Shown here: positions 48,165 through 60,900 of the stretch, piece by piece
Position numbering within the stretch: position 1 is the first letter of the stretch
How the letters are laid out: every line of letters starts with the position of its first letter
NCBI GenBank assembly: GCA_012861695.1
Contig: JAAOOA010000027.1
Span: 12,380,643-12,444,642 of the forward strand
Length of the DNA stretch: 64,000 bases
From: Trematomus loennbergii
Taxonomy: Eukaryota > Chordata > Actinopteri > Perciformes > Nototheniidae
Direction: 5' to 3'
Program-made: the position numbers and the translations under genes
The notes under the pieces: generated by a model
Told to the model about the DNA's origin: nothing
Databases searched by the model: none
What the model saw: only the letters and a program-made list of their open reading frames with translations

Positions 48165-48788
48165 ATCTGCAGGTCAGCTGGGGGACTTATAGTCACTAAG
48201 AAATGTATGGACGATCTTTATATATGAACAAAAAAATGATGTATAGATAAATGAAAACTCTATCCAATGAGAAGGAATGAAGACTCTTTGGTGAAGACTG
48301 TTGTTACTGTCTGTCAGAGGCAGGGGGCGCTGTTGAAGCTTTTTTCTTTTGTTTAAACATTATAGCTGTACTTGCAGTGCACTTTTTCCATGTTTATGGT
48401 TTGCTCCCCGTCCTCCATGACAGCGTGTCATTTGTTTACATGTCCTGTGTCTTTGTTAAGAGTTTTGTCCTCCTTTCTACTCCCCATCCCTCTCTGAGTG
48501 ATTCTCTTTTACCTTTCTGACAATGATTTAATAATCATCTCTGCTCGACCCATGTGATGCTTTCAGTGCATTTTGTCCTGCGTCCCCTCGCCACTGCTCC
48601 TTAAAGGGAAGAAGATGAAGGATTTGCTCACTGGCAGCATCTTGTTAGTACTATATGATGCCATTCCAGCCCTATGCAAACTTTATTGCATGCCTTATAG
48701 TTTACGCATGTGGCGTGGTGATCTTTTTAGCCTTGTAATTATCTACATATTGTAATGAAATAACATTTTCATCCGCTAATTATTTCCA

Positions 48789-48794
48789 AATAAA
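48789..48794 (+). terminator. tbc1d17 poly(A) signal
   Basis: AATAAA about 625 bases after the stop codon, followed by T-rich sequence. Confidence 0.55.
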
Positions 48795-48799
48795 TGGTT

Positions 48800-51700
48800 G
48801 AATCTTAATGAAGCATGTAATTGATATTTTTGCTTTTGACATCACACAGTTGGTCGCACACAACAGTACATATCACAGCATTTTAACTCAACAGTCCCCA
48901 TCATTGATGTAAATGGAAACAACTAAGTAGTACAGCCTCTACAATTAGTTAAAATCAAGTTGAATCAACACCTCTCAATCTGAACGGGTAAAAAAAAAAC
49001 TGTATATAAGTCAAATCAAGTTTGCTTGTTAACTGGGCCTTAAACAAATACATAATAATCACCAAGATAATCACAGCAAATAACCTCTATGTCACAATAC
49101 ACAACAGCATAATACTCAAAAGAAAGAAGCATTAAAAAAGAAAAATGTAAACAAAGTCAAAAATCTGAGTAACACTCAATATAAAAAAACATGCAGGACA
49201 CTCCTAAAACAAAACAACAAAAACTTTTTTTAAACAAGACAAAACCAAAAAGACACAAGAAAATGACCATTAAATGTAATGACAAGCACCATTAACTTGT
49301 GAACTACTTAAAGTCCTCTTCCAAAGCTTACATTACTGGTATATAAACAGATAAAATATTACACATATAAATAATATAAAATGTGTCTACATAAGATCAT
49401 TTACAATAATTAATTAAATTGAACAATATTTCAACTTAAAATGTTCTTATACTGAGTGATAACTACATTGAAATGAGGTTAGAACAATGTGTTATACAAA
49501 TAAAAATAAATCATGAAGTACCCATTCCAACTGTTTGTTTATGTGGTGTCTTAACTTGTGAACTGGTTAAACTCTGGCCTCTCCCCTCCCCCGCTGGCCA
49601 GCAGGTGTCTGTGTGAGGGGAAAAGGAGCTCTGTTCTCCACTGTCCCGGGAAATGAGCTGGAAAATGAGGGGCGGGGAACCACACCCCTTCTCAGGACCT
49701 CTTTTGGCTCATCACTGTCTCTTTCCCCCTCTGAGCGTGTTGTTTGAATACAGCTGCAATGTATGAATTTAACAGGGTGCTTAAACAGGCTGGCGATCTG
49801 TCACCCTGTTCCTCCCGCCCCCCCTCCTCCCTCCCCTCCACCCCAACCTGACCTCACTTGACTGGCAGGGCCAAACTTACTCAGCCCCTCATTCAAACTC
49901 AATCTGCTTTCAGCCCCTCTCAAAGCCTGTTTTATAGGCGAAGGCCTTGTCAACAGCTTTAAACCCCATATTCTCTCACTAATGCTTCAATCGACTGAGT
50001 GTTGGAGGATTAGGGTCTCTTCATGTTGTCATTATGCTGGGTGTTAAGAGCTGCTTTCTTCAGTAGATGATGTGGCTGAAGCTCTGCCTCTAATCTAGAT
50101 TTGAGCCTTTGGTTTGTTTTGAAAAAATCAAGATATCATTATATTCTCTTGAGGTATTTTTTGTGTGAGGATTTTACAGGTTTTGTTATGAGTTGTTTTA
50201 ATCTGCAAATCTTTCTATTGATCCTCATACATCCATTGTTGCCATGCTGCAAGCCAAATAAAAATTCCACTTTGGGACCGTAAAAACTTAATTAAGCTAC
50301 CTATTCAATTTTTTGGGACAAAAAGTTTGTATCTGCACAAATACTTCAAATCACAGTAAGAAGACTTCAATTCATAATGTTGACAGGTGGTTGTTTGAAT
50401 AGGTCTATGGGCTACTGGAGTTTTTGTTTCAGACATATTGCACCCTAATTGGTTTTATTTAAGAGCAGGAATCCCAGCTATGCATTAGAAGGTTTACCCA
50501 TCTGGCAGTGTCCTCTGCCTGCTGTTCTGATGGTCAGTGTGCATTACAGAGAGGCTGGATCACATTCACAAAACAATATATATATATATATATTAATATT
50601 ACTTTTATTTAAAGATTTTTCTTTAGGTTGGATTTTTAGAAAATGTCTGTCACTGATATATTGTTATTGATATATTAATATCTGTACATGAGCTTAAATA
50701 CTTATTTTAAAATGCTTCAGTATTTCCATTTTCTGGCCTGTGTCCTTATAGTTGACACTTGACAGCAATTCAGGGATAGACTGCACTTTTAAACCTAAAA
50801 TGAAATGGGCAGTTATACTGTAGATGAAAAATACCTGACAATGTTAATAGTTCAAATCAGCTTCACCATTTACAGCAGTAAAATGTGTGCAGAGGTATGC
50901 ATGATAATTCAACAATTCAATAATGAAATAATCAATTAACATAGCACTTGCAATGGGGACATTTTTGTTCAGCATCATGAAAACGTTGACTTTTGATACC
51001 TCATATTTTTATTTTTCATGTTTTTCCTTATAATTGAAATCTGATAACCTCCTCTTCACTTGTCTGAACAAATATAATTTTAGTTAAATCAAAGTCATTT
51101 TAGTTAAATCAAAGTAATGTAACTACATTTATGATACTATTTTATTAACTATATAATACTTTTTTTCTATGTTACGCTCAATAACGTATCTTATGAAGTG
51201 TATTTATTTTGTCACAAATAAGTTCAAAAACAATTTTACCCTGCGTATGAAACCTGAATCTACTCGCCAGCTTTACTTTGAATAGAATGAATTATTGATG
51301 CTCAGCTGAAATCAAGTCATGGTGTCAGTGTGGTCGTCCATTTAACTCCTATTGAAACATGAGCTGCCATTGAAGCCTTAATGTGTGAACAGCCACCTGT
51401 AATGACTGTCAAATACAATCTGTATTCTCCACTGGTGAGTGCGACCCCATTGTGACCGTCAGAGGAAGTCCCCGGAGAGTGTGTGAAAAGTGTGTCTACC
51501 CCATGAATGTGTAAAGTGTGTGTGAGAGAGAGAGGAGCCAGCAGCAGGCAGAAGGCCAGGGGCTGCTGTCTGACACTGATTTGTAAAGGGAGACAATACG
51601 GCTCATTGACCTGCCCTGCTCCACTGTCTGTTGCACATACCTCGCCCAGCCCTCCCCAGTGGCTGCGCTGCGCTTTAAACACGAGCAGCAGATTGCCCCA

Positions 51701-52760
51701 GGCGAGGTGGGAGGGGGGGGGGGGGGGGGGCACGGGCCACAGGTTGCTTTGACAATGAGAAACCTCGGAGGGGAGAAGAGACGAAGCCAAAACTTTAATT
51801 AACACAATTATATTCTAAAAACCTTACTTTCACTGAGGATAGCAGAATTTGATATCACTTTTTAAAAACGTATCTTGAGAAAAGAGAAGTTTGTTTTATC
51901 AATGCAACATTTCATTTCCAACATGCCTTATTTGTTTTATCTGTTTTTATCTTATTTTATTCCAACTTGTTTCAACTGTCAAACTTCCCTCTGAATTCCC
52001 CTCATTGCATTTCTGAATGTATTTAACCCTGGTTCAATAATGTAAAGCCTCTCTATAAGTAAAGTGTATCACTTTATGATTATCCTTATATATATAAGAA
52101 ATTGGCCGAAAAAAAGGAGTCTTAACCCCAAAGATGGTCAATCTAATCTCATGTATGACAGAAAAATGAAATGATATTCAATTAATCAATATTTGAGCCT
52201 AACTATTTCAGTAATCTTCCCCTAAGGATCAGGGAAATACACAAAGTATTAAGTACACAAATAATAACAAGTATTTAAGGTTGAGTATCTGTTAAAGACA
52301 CAAATATGAAATAGGGTTATCAATAAATATCAATATCTGAATCTAACAGCAGCAGGATCGAGCATCCATCCAGACTTTGACACATCTCCTCTGGTGCTCA
52401 CGTTGTAAACAAACACCCTCCTCCTTTTGTCATCCATTCCCATTGTCAGAGTCTGGATATGACCTTTTCTCTCCCCTCTCTGACTCTCACCGCTTGTAGC
52501 CTTTTCTTATCCTCCCTTCTTTCTTTCAGTATCGAAGACAAGCTGTTACTCTGTCCCTGCGGGCCACTCCCTCACTTGTCTGCTCCTCTTCCCTCCCCCC
52601 CTGCCTCCCTCTCTCCCCTGCTCTCATTCGTCCTCCCTTTCCCCACCTGTTGAAGCAATTGTTGCACAGACATATTGTTGTCTTCTCATTTTTTTATGTC
52701 ACTCACGAGGGCTCACGCCCCTTTCCACGCTCTTTTTCCTCCCCATGTGCCACTCCCTCT
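48800..52760. other. Intergenic, no gene recognised
   Basis: AT-rich sequence with GC-richer islands at 49550-49930 and 51430-51780. Simple repeats include a TA tract near 50577 and a G run at about 51713-51730. No frame has splice context or recognisable similarity. The islands could be regulatory, but nothing specific is visible. Confidence 0.45.
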
Positions 52761-52778
52761 CACTCTCTCCCCGATGGG

Positions 52779-52785
52779 TATAAAA
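52779..52785 (+). promoter_or_regulatory. TATA box of the D-type cyclin gene
   Basis: TATAAAA within GGGTATAAAAG, about 200 bases before the start codon. This would place transcription start near 52808 and give a 5' UTR of about 175 bases. A TATA promoter suggests regulated expression. Confidence 0.6.
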
Positions 52786-52984
52786 GTCAGAGGGCGACGG
52801 TTGGGGAGGGGTATTCATCACAGCACCACAGGAAGGCAACACATCTTCGACAGGAAAAAGGGTTTCCAGCTTGTTCACCTGTAGTAAACCAAGCTTCCTC
52901 GGGTGACAGAGGGACAATATTGCCGCTTCCTTCCTTTACCAATTGGAGTAAACAAGTTCATATTTGACCCAGCAGTCTGTACAG

Positions 52985-55900
52985 ATGGACAGAGGCATGT
53001 CTCTGTGGTGTGAGGAGGTGGAGAACGACAAGAGTCAGGACCACAGCCAGACTGAAGCACAAGCCCAGGGCGGATACATGGTGGGCTCCTCTCAGCTGCG
53101 AGCCGGCTGGGACCCCACTGTGTCCGGGCATCGTGTGATCCAAAGGTTGCTTCAGGTGGAGGAGAGGTACATGCCCTCCATACTTTACATCACCCTCATC
53201 CAGCGGGAGCCAGAGCGCAGGGAGGAGCTCGCCAAATGGGCCCTGGAGGTATGAACTCTCTGAAGCTCCAGTTTCTCCTCCTCCCATGAGTTATGTGATC
53301 ATGGCAACTTTGATACTGATGCCTTCTTTTTGTCTTCTCTACAGGTGTGCTGTGAGGTTGGCTGTGATGAGGCAGTGTTCCCTCTGTCTGTCTCTCTGAT
53401 GGACAGGTTCCTGTCGGCCTCTTTGTCTCTGCCTGTCTCGCCATACTGCCTGGCTGCAGGCTGCATCCTCATCGCCTCCAAACTCTCGAGTGTGAAAGCG
53501 TCACTGCTGATACTCTCTGTGCTGCAGCTGAGTACAGCTTCATGCCTTCAAACTTGCGGGTGAGTCAGTCACACAGCATCCACAGGTGGCAGGTGTAGAA
53601 ATGTGGTTGTTTAAAACCACGCAGTCAGGGCTGTGTGGGAACTCATTCAGAATATTGCTCGTCCATCTATTTTTAACAAAACCTTAGTAAAGTTTTGGGT
53701 TACCTTCCATGTGTGAGTCCCTGATATCACCACCTGTAATCCAACCAAGTGGATTATTTCAAATGCACAAAACCAACTTTATCACATTGTATAAAGTTGT
53801 TAGTCTGAAAGTTTTAGCCGCCAAACTGTATCAAACTTAAGTAAACACAGAGATTTGTTCTTGTATGATTGTGCCTTAACACATCCATCAACTTTATGAC
53901 GGATGGAAAATAGCTTAAAGCTAAATCTGGCACTGTTACACTTGATACATTTTTGTACATAAGTGTTCATTACTGTGCATTGTCCCTGCCAAATAAACGA
54001 TTAAATAAATACAAATAAATGACAAATCACAATTGACATTGATTTAGATGCAGTAGGCTAGAACTAACTTTTTCCCCCCAAATTACCTTTTTTTTATATC
54101 ACTTATATTAGCCCGATGAACTAAAGGGTTTCTTCTGTAAGTTATATACAAAGATGACATATGTCTCACAAAGTGTAACCATATCTAGTTTTATCATCAG
54201 ATTATTCAGATTAAAGGGAAAAAATAGAATCTCAACCTTCCAGAGCCCAAGGTGATGTCCTCAAATATTATGTATTGTTTGACAAAACATCCAAACCCCA
54301 AATGATTTCCATGTACTTTAATATATGTTAGAGGCAGCACATCTTTCTATTTGAGAAGCTGGAATCAGAGAACTTCTGAAAATATAAAAATGAACCCACT
54401 ATTTGTTTACCTCAATAGATAACTGGATGGGAAAACAGTCAGTTACTAAAGATATTATTCCAATGTATAAATAATATTGGATATAGTATTGATGCATTTA
54501 CCCAATTTAGAATTTAGAATTTGGTTAAATGAATGACAAGTATTGATTGAACCTATTGAACTCTAACACATCCTTTAAGATGACAAGATCATATTGAAGA
54601 AATATCACAATGTATCAATACAAAAACATCCCTTTTGTGTTTCGTATGCACGTATGATGCCAATCAATAGGCTATCTCTGCATGTTTTATCGTTACACAA
54701 TGTTTTCTAAATGCACCTGTCTTCCCTCTACCAGGAGATGGAGCGTCTCATCCTCGCCACCCTCCGATGGGACACAGCAGCAGTGACTCCGCAGGACTTC
54801 TTCCCACATTTCCTTGCCTCTGTGGAGGAGCGAAGAGATGGAGACAGCGGTGACTCTGAGAAGGGGCTGCTGCTCTCCACCCTGCGGCGGCACAGTGACA
54901 CGCTGGCCGCCATGTGTGCGTGTGACTCCCGCTTCCTGGGAGCACCACCGTCCCTTGTTGCTGCAGCGACACTGGACTGTGCTCTGCGGGGCTTGGGCAA
55001 CAAGAGCCCGGCTCAGCTGGCTGTCATATGTGCGGCACTAGCGGAGCTCTGCCAGGCTGACCTGGTGAGTACACCTGCAGTCTGATGCTGCACATTACAG
55101 TATGGCCTTTTGATCTCATCAAGAGTTTTTTCCATAATATGTTAAAGGTCCCATGTCATGCTTTTCTGGTTGTTACCCGTCCCCTTGTGTGTTATGTGAC
55201 TTTGTATGAGTCACAAACCCTCAAAGTACACCCTGTAGCGAGTAAAACTCTAACACAGAAAATACCTGTCTATGCTTCCCCAGAACGCCTCGTTGGAGAT
55301 TTCTTTTTTTCCATTGTTTTCTTCTTGGGTATAGTGACGTATTTGGGTATAGTAACGTAACGTAACGTCCGCGAGCCGTTACGTTTGGACCAATCCGCGG
55401 ACTTCCTCACACACACACTCGGCGGGACGTTGCGAGCCTCGCTGCTGCGAGGAGCGGACAGTGTGAGCTGGCTCACTGGTGTGGGGTCGGCAAGACAGCG
55501 AGACACAGCGGAACTCAGCCTGAGCACACACACAAACTCCCAGCCAGGCTGCGGTGTGTGTGTGTTTCGGGCTGGGTTTCGCTGTGTCTCGATGTCTCGC
55601 TGTCTCGCAGGCGGCAACTGGGCTCACAGGGAGGGGGGGGGGGGGCAGGAGCTCCAACAAGCCGTTTAGGACAGAGAGTGAATACACATACTTTACAGTG
55701 ATGCTGTATGAGAAACCAATGTGAGTTTGGAAAATTGCACAATATAAATCTATTTTAGTATACCTCAACAATGGAATTATGATCAGTAGAAATGGCCATG
55801 ACATGGGACCTTTAAGAGAGGTCTGTTTGGGTTTTCAGTCATTAAAAAAGCCAGGTTGCATCTTTGACAAAAATAATTGATTTTCTTTATGTCTTTTATC

Positions 55901-56054
55901 CAAGGCATTGCTACAGTGCTACAGTGACATGATCGAATATGGTCTCCGACAGCGGCTGAGGAGCGGGCTGCAGCAGGGCCCCATGGAGAAGGAAGAGGAG
56001 GTGGAGAACGAAAGACCCGGGACCCCTACTGACCTGAGAGAGATTGATTTTTAA
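52985..56054 (+). CDS. ccndx: Divergent D-type cyclin, probably cyclin Dx
   Basis: D-type cyclins activate CDK4/6 to phosphorylate RB in G1. Exons: 52985-53248, 53345-53559, 54735-55064 and 55905-56054. The protein (319 residues, slightly longer than the usual 290-295) has an N-terminal LxCxE RB-binding motif (LWCEE, residues 7-11). Its cyclin box includes VIQRLLQVEERYMP, FPLSVSLMDRFLS and IASKL, then ATLRWDTAAVTPQDF. The C-terminal TPTDLREIDF matches the Thr286-type phosphodegron of cyclins D1/D2. One C is missing near 53487 (CTCTCGAG): with it the frame continues as a normal cyclin (TADTLCAAAEYSFMPSNLR), without it exon 2 reads a wrong frame. It diverges from D1, D2 and D3, hence the ccndx suggestion, which is an inference. 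Intron 3 carries a TTAA element. Confidence 0.85.
55142..55815. mobile_element. TTAA-flanked element with perfect 19-bp inverted repeats
   Basis: TTAAAGGTCCCATGTCATG at the left is exactly the reverse complement of the right end, with TTAA included at both ends. About 674 bases, no coding capacity, containing a G run at 55627-55637. It lies in intron 3 of the cyclin gene. It is related in its ends to the other TTAA elements but a different subfamily. Confidence 0.7.
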
Positions 56055-56759
56055 ACACTGGATCGACTTTTACATTGAAAGTGTGAATCGGTCAAAAACC
56101 TATCGAAGTGTATCGGTCAAACTGATATATATTGAACATGACCTCGAAATGCTCTGACCTGTTTTGATATTTTAAAATTATCTTTTGAGTGACTATTAAT
56201 TTATAATTTATTGTTTAACTTCGCATGTGCCATATTTTATTATCTATTTCTATTTGTAGGCATAGATGTTATTTTGATGCATAATATTTATATATTTTAT
56301 TTATTATTAAGTTAAATTGTTGGCTCTTTTGATGTTAATTTATTTCAACCTGCCATTACTTTGTGTTTGTGTACTGAATTTAATATACATGAGATCTATT
56401 TTTCAAAGAAATTAAACGTTTAAAACGTTTGTACAACGTGTGTTTGGCATTTGTGTTTTATTTATGTTTTTGGTAATGCTGCTTTCACTTACTTCACACA
56501 TCACATTTACATAACTCAACAGGGTCAGTTCTTCCGAGCTCTGAACTTGAAAATATAATGTATCTACTTTCACAAGGGTCATAATTACACCCTTATAGGA
56601 CAGTGACAGGAGCAAATATGTTGGGGGCTGATTTTTTTAATCGAGGGTTACTACTTCAAATAAAACAAAAGGACTAAGCTGCCTAAGGTATATTTGACAT
56701 TTCTGTGATAAGTATTTCCGACGGTCCCTGAAGGCAGCGTGTAGGACAACCCCTTCACA
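56055..56759 (+). other. Cyclin gene 3' UTR and short intergenic gap
   Basis: AT-rich 3' sequence with ATTTAT/TTATTTAT motifs at about 56230-56345, typical of unstable cyclin mRNAs. A variant poly(A) signal ATTAAA lies near 56411. No other gene was seen. Confidence 0.4.
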
Positions 56760-56763
56760 CCCG

Positions 56764-56837
56764 TGACGTCAATTTTATCCGACGCGAATACAAATCGTGC
56801 TTTGAGCATCGGATCGGATATTTTAAACATACGTACG
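56764..56837 (+). promoter_or_regulatory. nucb1 promoter and non-coding first exon
   Basis: TGACGTCA (perfect CRE/ATF palindrome) at 56764-56771 lies just before a likely non-coding exon ending at a GTAGGT donor at 56838. The coding exon follows after an intron of about 1.1 kb. NUCB1 has been linked to the ATF6/ER stress response, so an ATF/CREB-type site is plausible; that link is inference. Confidence 0.4.
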
Positions 56838-57950
56838 GTAGGTAACTCTATTTAAAGACATCTTGTGTTAAAGCGTATTTTAATTAAGATTTCTTGTATC
56901 GATGCAGTTTAAATTAGAAATAATCGTGACATTTCAGAGACAACGCAGTTGCAACCCCCGATGCTCAGGGCTACTGTCGGTGAACCTGTTATATTACCTG
57001 TACAATTACATTGTAACGAATGAATAACATTATAAATGCTGTTAAACAAAGCATTACGTTATTCATGTCATAGGTTCAATCTCACATATGATATGACTAC
57101 ATTAGGGAAGGATACAATTGTTTGCTTAGCACTTCCCTCATCCGCATCCGTGTTGTCCTAATAATCTAAGCTAGTTAGCTAACGATGACTAGCCACCACA
57201 CGGATAATACACTATAATACTAATGCTACATTTAAATTGAGTTATTTATTATATTCAATAACCTTTATGGTATCTTTAGATGAATAGATGCTCCTATTTC
57301 AGCTTGTAGAAGGTGTCCTACTCAGAAATGAACGTTACGCCAAACTCCACCTAAAACATCTGATATTATTGATCATCTTTTCGGAGAAGCTACAAACGTT
57401 ATAGAAGTAAACAACTTTAGAGTTTTTTCAAATGGAATCTCTTTCCGAATTCGGCATACAGTATTCATACCAGCCATGAACAAATCACACTAAAATAAGA
57501 TGAGTTTGCAATAATTATGTTGTTACGTGTAACTAACCCAGGTTCAGGGTTACTATCCTCCCAGATGACTTATTTTGTTTTGATTTATCTAGTAGTTAAA
57601 ATATATATACCTATACTGTTTGCACCTTTAAATGAAAGTCTGAGCTAACATACAGCAGGGTTAAATTGTTCAGTAACAGAGGACCTTACAATCAGCCTCA
57701 TGCAGTGTTTCATGCCTTTGTAAGATTGTAGCTTTTCAGTCATAGTTTGATTCATATGTTTGCATGCTTAACCAATGTGCATGACTGTCTGTGTGTATTT
57801 GTGCCCTTTGTCTTTGTGCATGTTTTTAAGGACTTATATCTTCTGATATATTTTTGTTCATTAATGATTGTTGTAAAACAAATGCTCTATAAATAAGTAC
57901 AAATGGACCTTGACAATATGGTAACAGTTAGTGTGGTTTATTGAAGGAGG

Positions 57951-60900
57951 ATGAACCCAACACCTGTGTGGCTGCTGGTTCTATCCATCTGTGCTGGGGT
58001 CTGGTCAGTGCCTATAGATCGCAATGGAGACAACCAGGAAACTAAAGAGGAAGTGCCGGAAGAGAACGTGGTAACAATCTCAATAGTCTCAGTCATGTAA
58101 TTAATTGAGTTTTAGTTAGTTGTGAATAATCTGTCCTTTCATACACACTCTTTCAGGACACTGGCCTGTACTATGACAGGTATCTCAGAGAAGTGATAGA
58201 GGTTTTGGAGACAGACCCTCACTTCAGGGAGAAACTGCAAACAGCGAACACAGAGGACATCAAGGTCAGCCATTTCCTATTTCATTCTCACTAACGAAGC
58301 TTCCTAGTTTACCTTTAAACTGGTAAACTGAGGATCTCAGGTTTAATCTGTTGTTCTCCCCTGGATGTCTTGTGTGCTTCTTCAGAATGGTCGTCTCAGT
58401 AAAGAGCTGGATCTGGTGGGTCACCATGTGAGGACTCGTCTGGATGAGCTGAAGCGTCAGGAGGTTTCTCGCCTCAGGATGCTGCTCAAGGCCAAACTGG
58501 ACAGCACCAATACACAAAGTGAGTAGACTCATTTTCATGTAGTGAAAAATAGTGTGTACATGTACCTATTTAAATAGATTGTATTCGATTTTGTGAAGAT
58601 CCCTGCTAAAAAAATTGTATGGTTTCTGTATCAGAAAAATACATTCATATGACAAATGTTAATTTGTGAAGGTAGCGTTGTCTTCTTTTATAGGTAACAT
58701 TTTTTTGTGTAGTGTATAAAATGTGACATTGAACATAAAACAAGTATTTGAACTGAAACGTGTCTTCAAATCTTACTAATAACTATACTAAATGTGATCC
58801 AAATGATGTACAATATGTGTATGATTTTGTGAGAAACGCAATCAGCAAATGTTTTCTTTTTTACTTGGAAAAAATACCAACAATAGTAAATATACACATG
58901 AATGCAGAATAGTAAATGGTGTATTGAGAGAGGAATGTAACCTCCTTCATACAGAGGTGTGTTAAGTGTGTACAGGATATAATGGAAGTCATATGAGTCC
59001 AGCATGTGTTTGGTAATGATGAGTCTTCTCTGCTGTGCAGGCCTGCAGATGGACCACAGCTCGCTACTCAAGCAGTTTGAACATCTGGATCCCCACAATC
59101 AAAACACCTTCGAGGCCAAAGACCTTGAGCTGCTAATCACAACGGTAAGATCCCCAGAGACAGAAAAATCAGTCCGTTTATGTGCTGACCAGATTGAAAT
59201 GGAACCTGTGGAAGTGATGAATCTCCTTACAGTCCAGCAGAATCATAATTACACTAATCAGAGTTGAGTATGCTACTAATACCCGTCAGAACATGATGGA
59301 CAACCTGTTACTGATTGTCTTAGAATAAAATATTCGCTCTGGCTCTTTGTCTAGGCCACCAAGGACCTGGAGAACTACGACGCCGAGAGGCACGAGGAGT
59401 TTAAACGCTACGAGATGCTGAAGGAGCACGAGAGACGGGAGTACCTGAAGGGCCTGGACCAGGAGAAGAGGGAGAAAGAGGAGAAGAGAATGGAGGAGCT
59501 CAAGGAAAAACACCACCAGCACCCCAAAGTCAATGCTCCAGTAAGCACAAATGTTGTTTTTTTTCAATTGGAAACAAGTGGAAGTGAATGAAGCTCTCTT
59601 ACATGTGTTTCCTCTTTGCTTCATTTTTCCAAACCTCAGGGTAGTGTTGCTCAGCTACGGGAAGTTTGGGAGGAGACAGACGGACTGGATCCTAAGGAGT
59701 TCAACCCTAAAACATTTTTTAAACTGCATGGTGAGTGGCGCCTCTTCTTTTAATTCCTGTCCTTTTTCATGATAAGAAAAACATTCTTACTTCTCCTCCG
59801 CCCTGTTTTAGATACAAATGAAGATGGTGTTTTAGATGAGCAGGAATTGGAGGCTCTTTTCACTAAAGAGGTAATGCCTTACATATTGTCTTCAAAATCA
59901 AGGTTTTAATTGTTTTGGTTTTGCTATGAAAACCCCTTAAAACCACATGACACAATATCAAAAGTGGATGATCATCTATTTGAAAATACAGCTGTTTAGT
60001 CTGTGATCCTGCAGACTTTGAAAAAGTACAAGTTCTGAACCTGACAGCGGTGATATGCACAGCAGCCCTGTAACATCTGTTCATTTCCCTCCTCCAGCTG
60101 GAGAAGGTCTACGACGCAAAGAATGAGGAAGATGATATGACGGAGATGGAGGAAGAAAGGCTGAGGATGAGGGAACATGTCATGAAGAATGTGAGGGTTT
60201 TTGCTCTTGCTTCTAACACATGCTGTTTATACACTCCACTTCCTTCCATGCTTTGCCACGACTGATATAGCTGATGTTTCTGTGTTAAAGGTGGACGCCA
60301 ATCAAGATCGTCTCGTCAGCTTGGAAGAGTTCCTTAAATCCACGGAGAAGAAGGAGTTCAGTAATCCCAGGGAGTGGGAGGTAAAGAGCCCAGGGTGGCC
60401 TGTAGGTCGGGGGTGTGGGCGGGCGATCGGAGGTTCAAATCTTCGGTTCAAATCCCAGGACAAGCTGGGAAGATGTGGGCGGTGTAGTTAAATGTGTAAT
60501 GCTATTCTTTCTTTTCATCAATTTGCAGACTTCAAGCTGCTCCCATAAGTGGCTGCTGTGAATGGAAGTATGTAGTTTACTATGTAGTAACACTGTCCAC
60601 TCAGGAGGGACAGTTCAGAAAATAAGATATAAAATCCTCTTCCTTTTCAAAACAACCTACAATACCCATAATATAGCTTGTCCCCTTAGTCAGAGATGCA
60701 TGTGTTTAGTATCAGCTAATAGCTTTGATCAAAGACATATTGAGAATGAAGACAGAAGCAGAACCAGCCAATGAGGTTATGTGGGTGAGAATAACGAAGC
60801 TACGTCTTTACAAATCCATAATATTTCAACAGTTGTGTGAATGTCTTGCTCTCTCTGTAGACTTTGGAAACTAAACCGGCGTACACAGAGGAAGAGCTCC

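Noticed and set aside
51317..51805. 162-codon reverse frame
   Set aside because: Low-complexity proline/histidine stretches produced by a G run; no family or exon structure.
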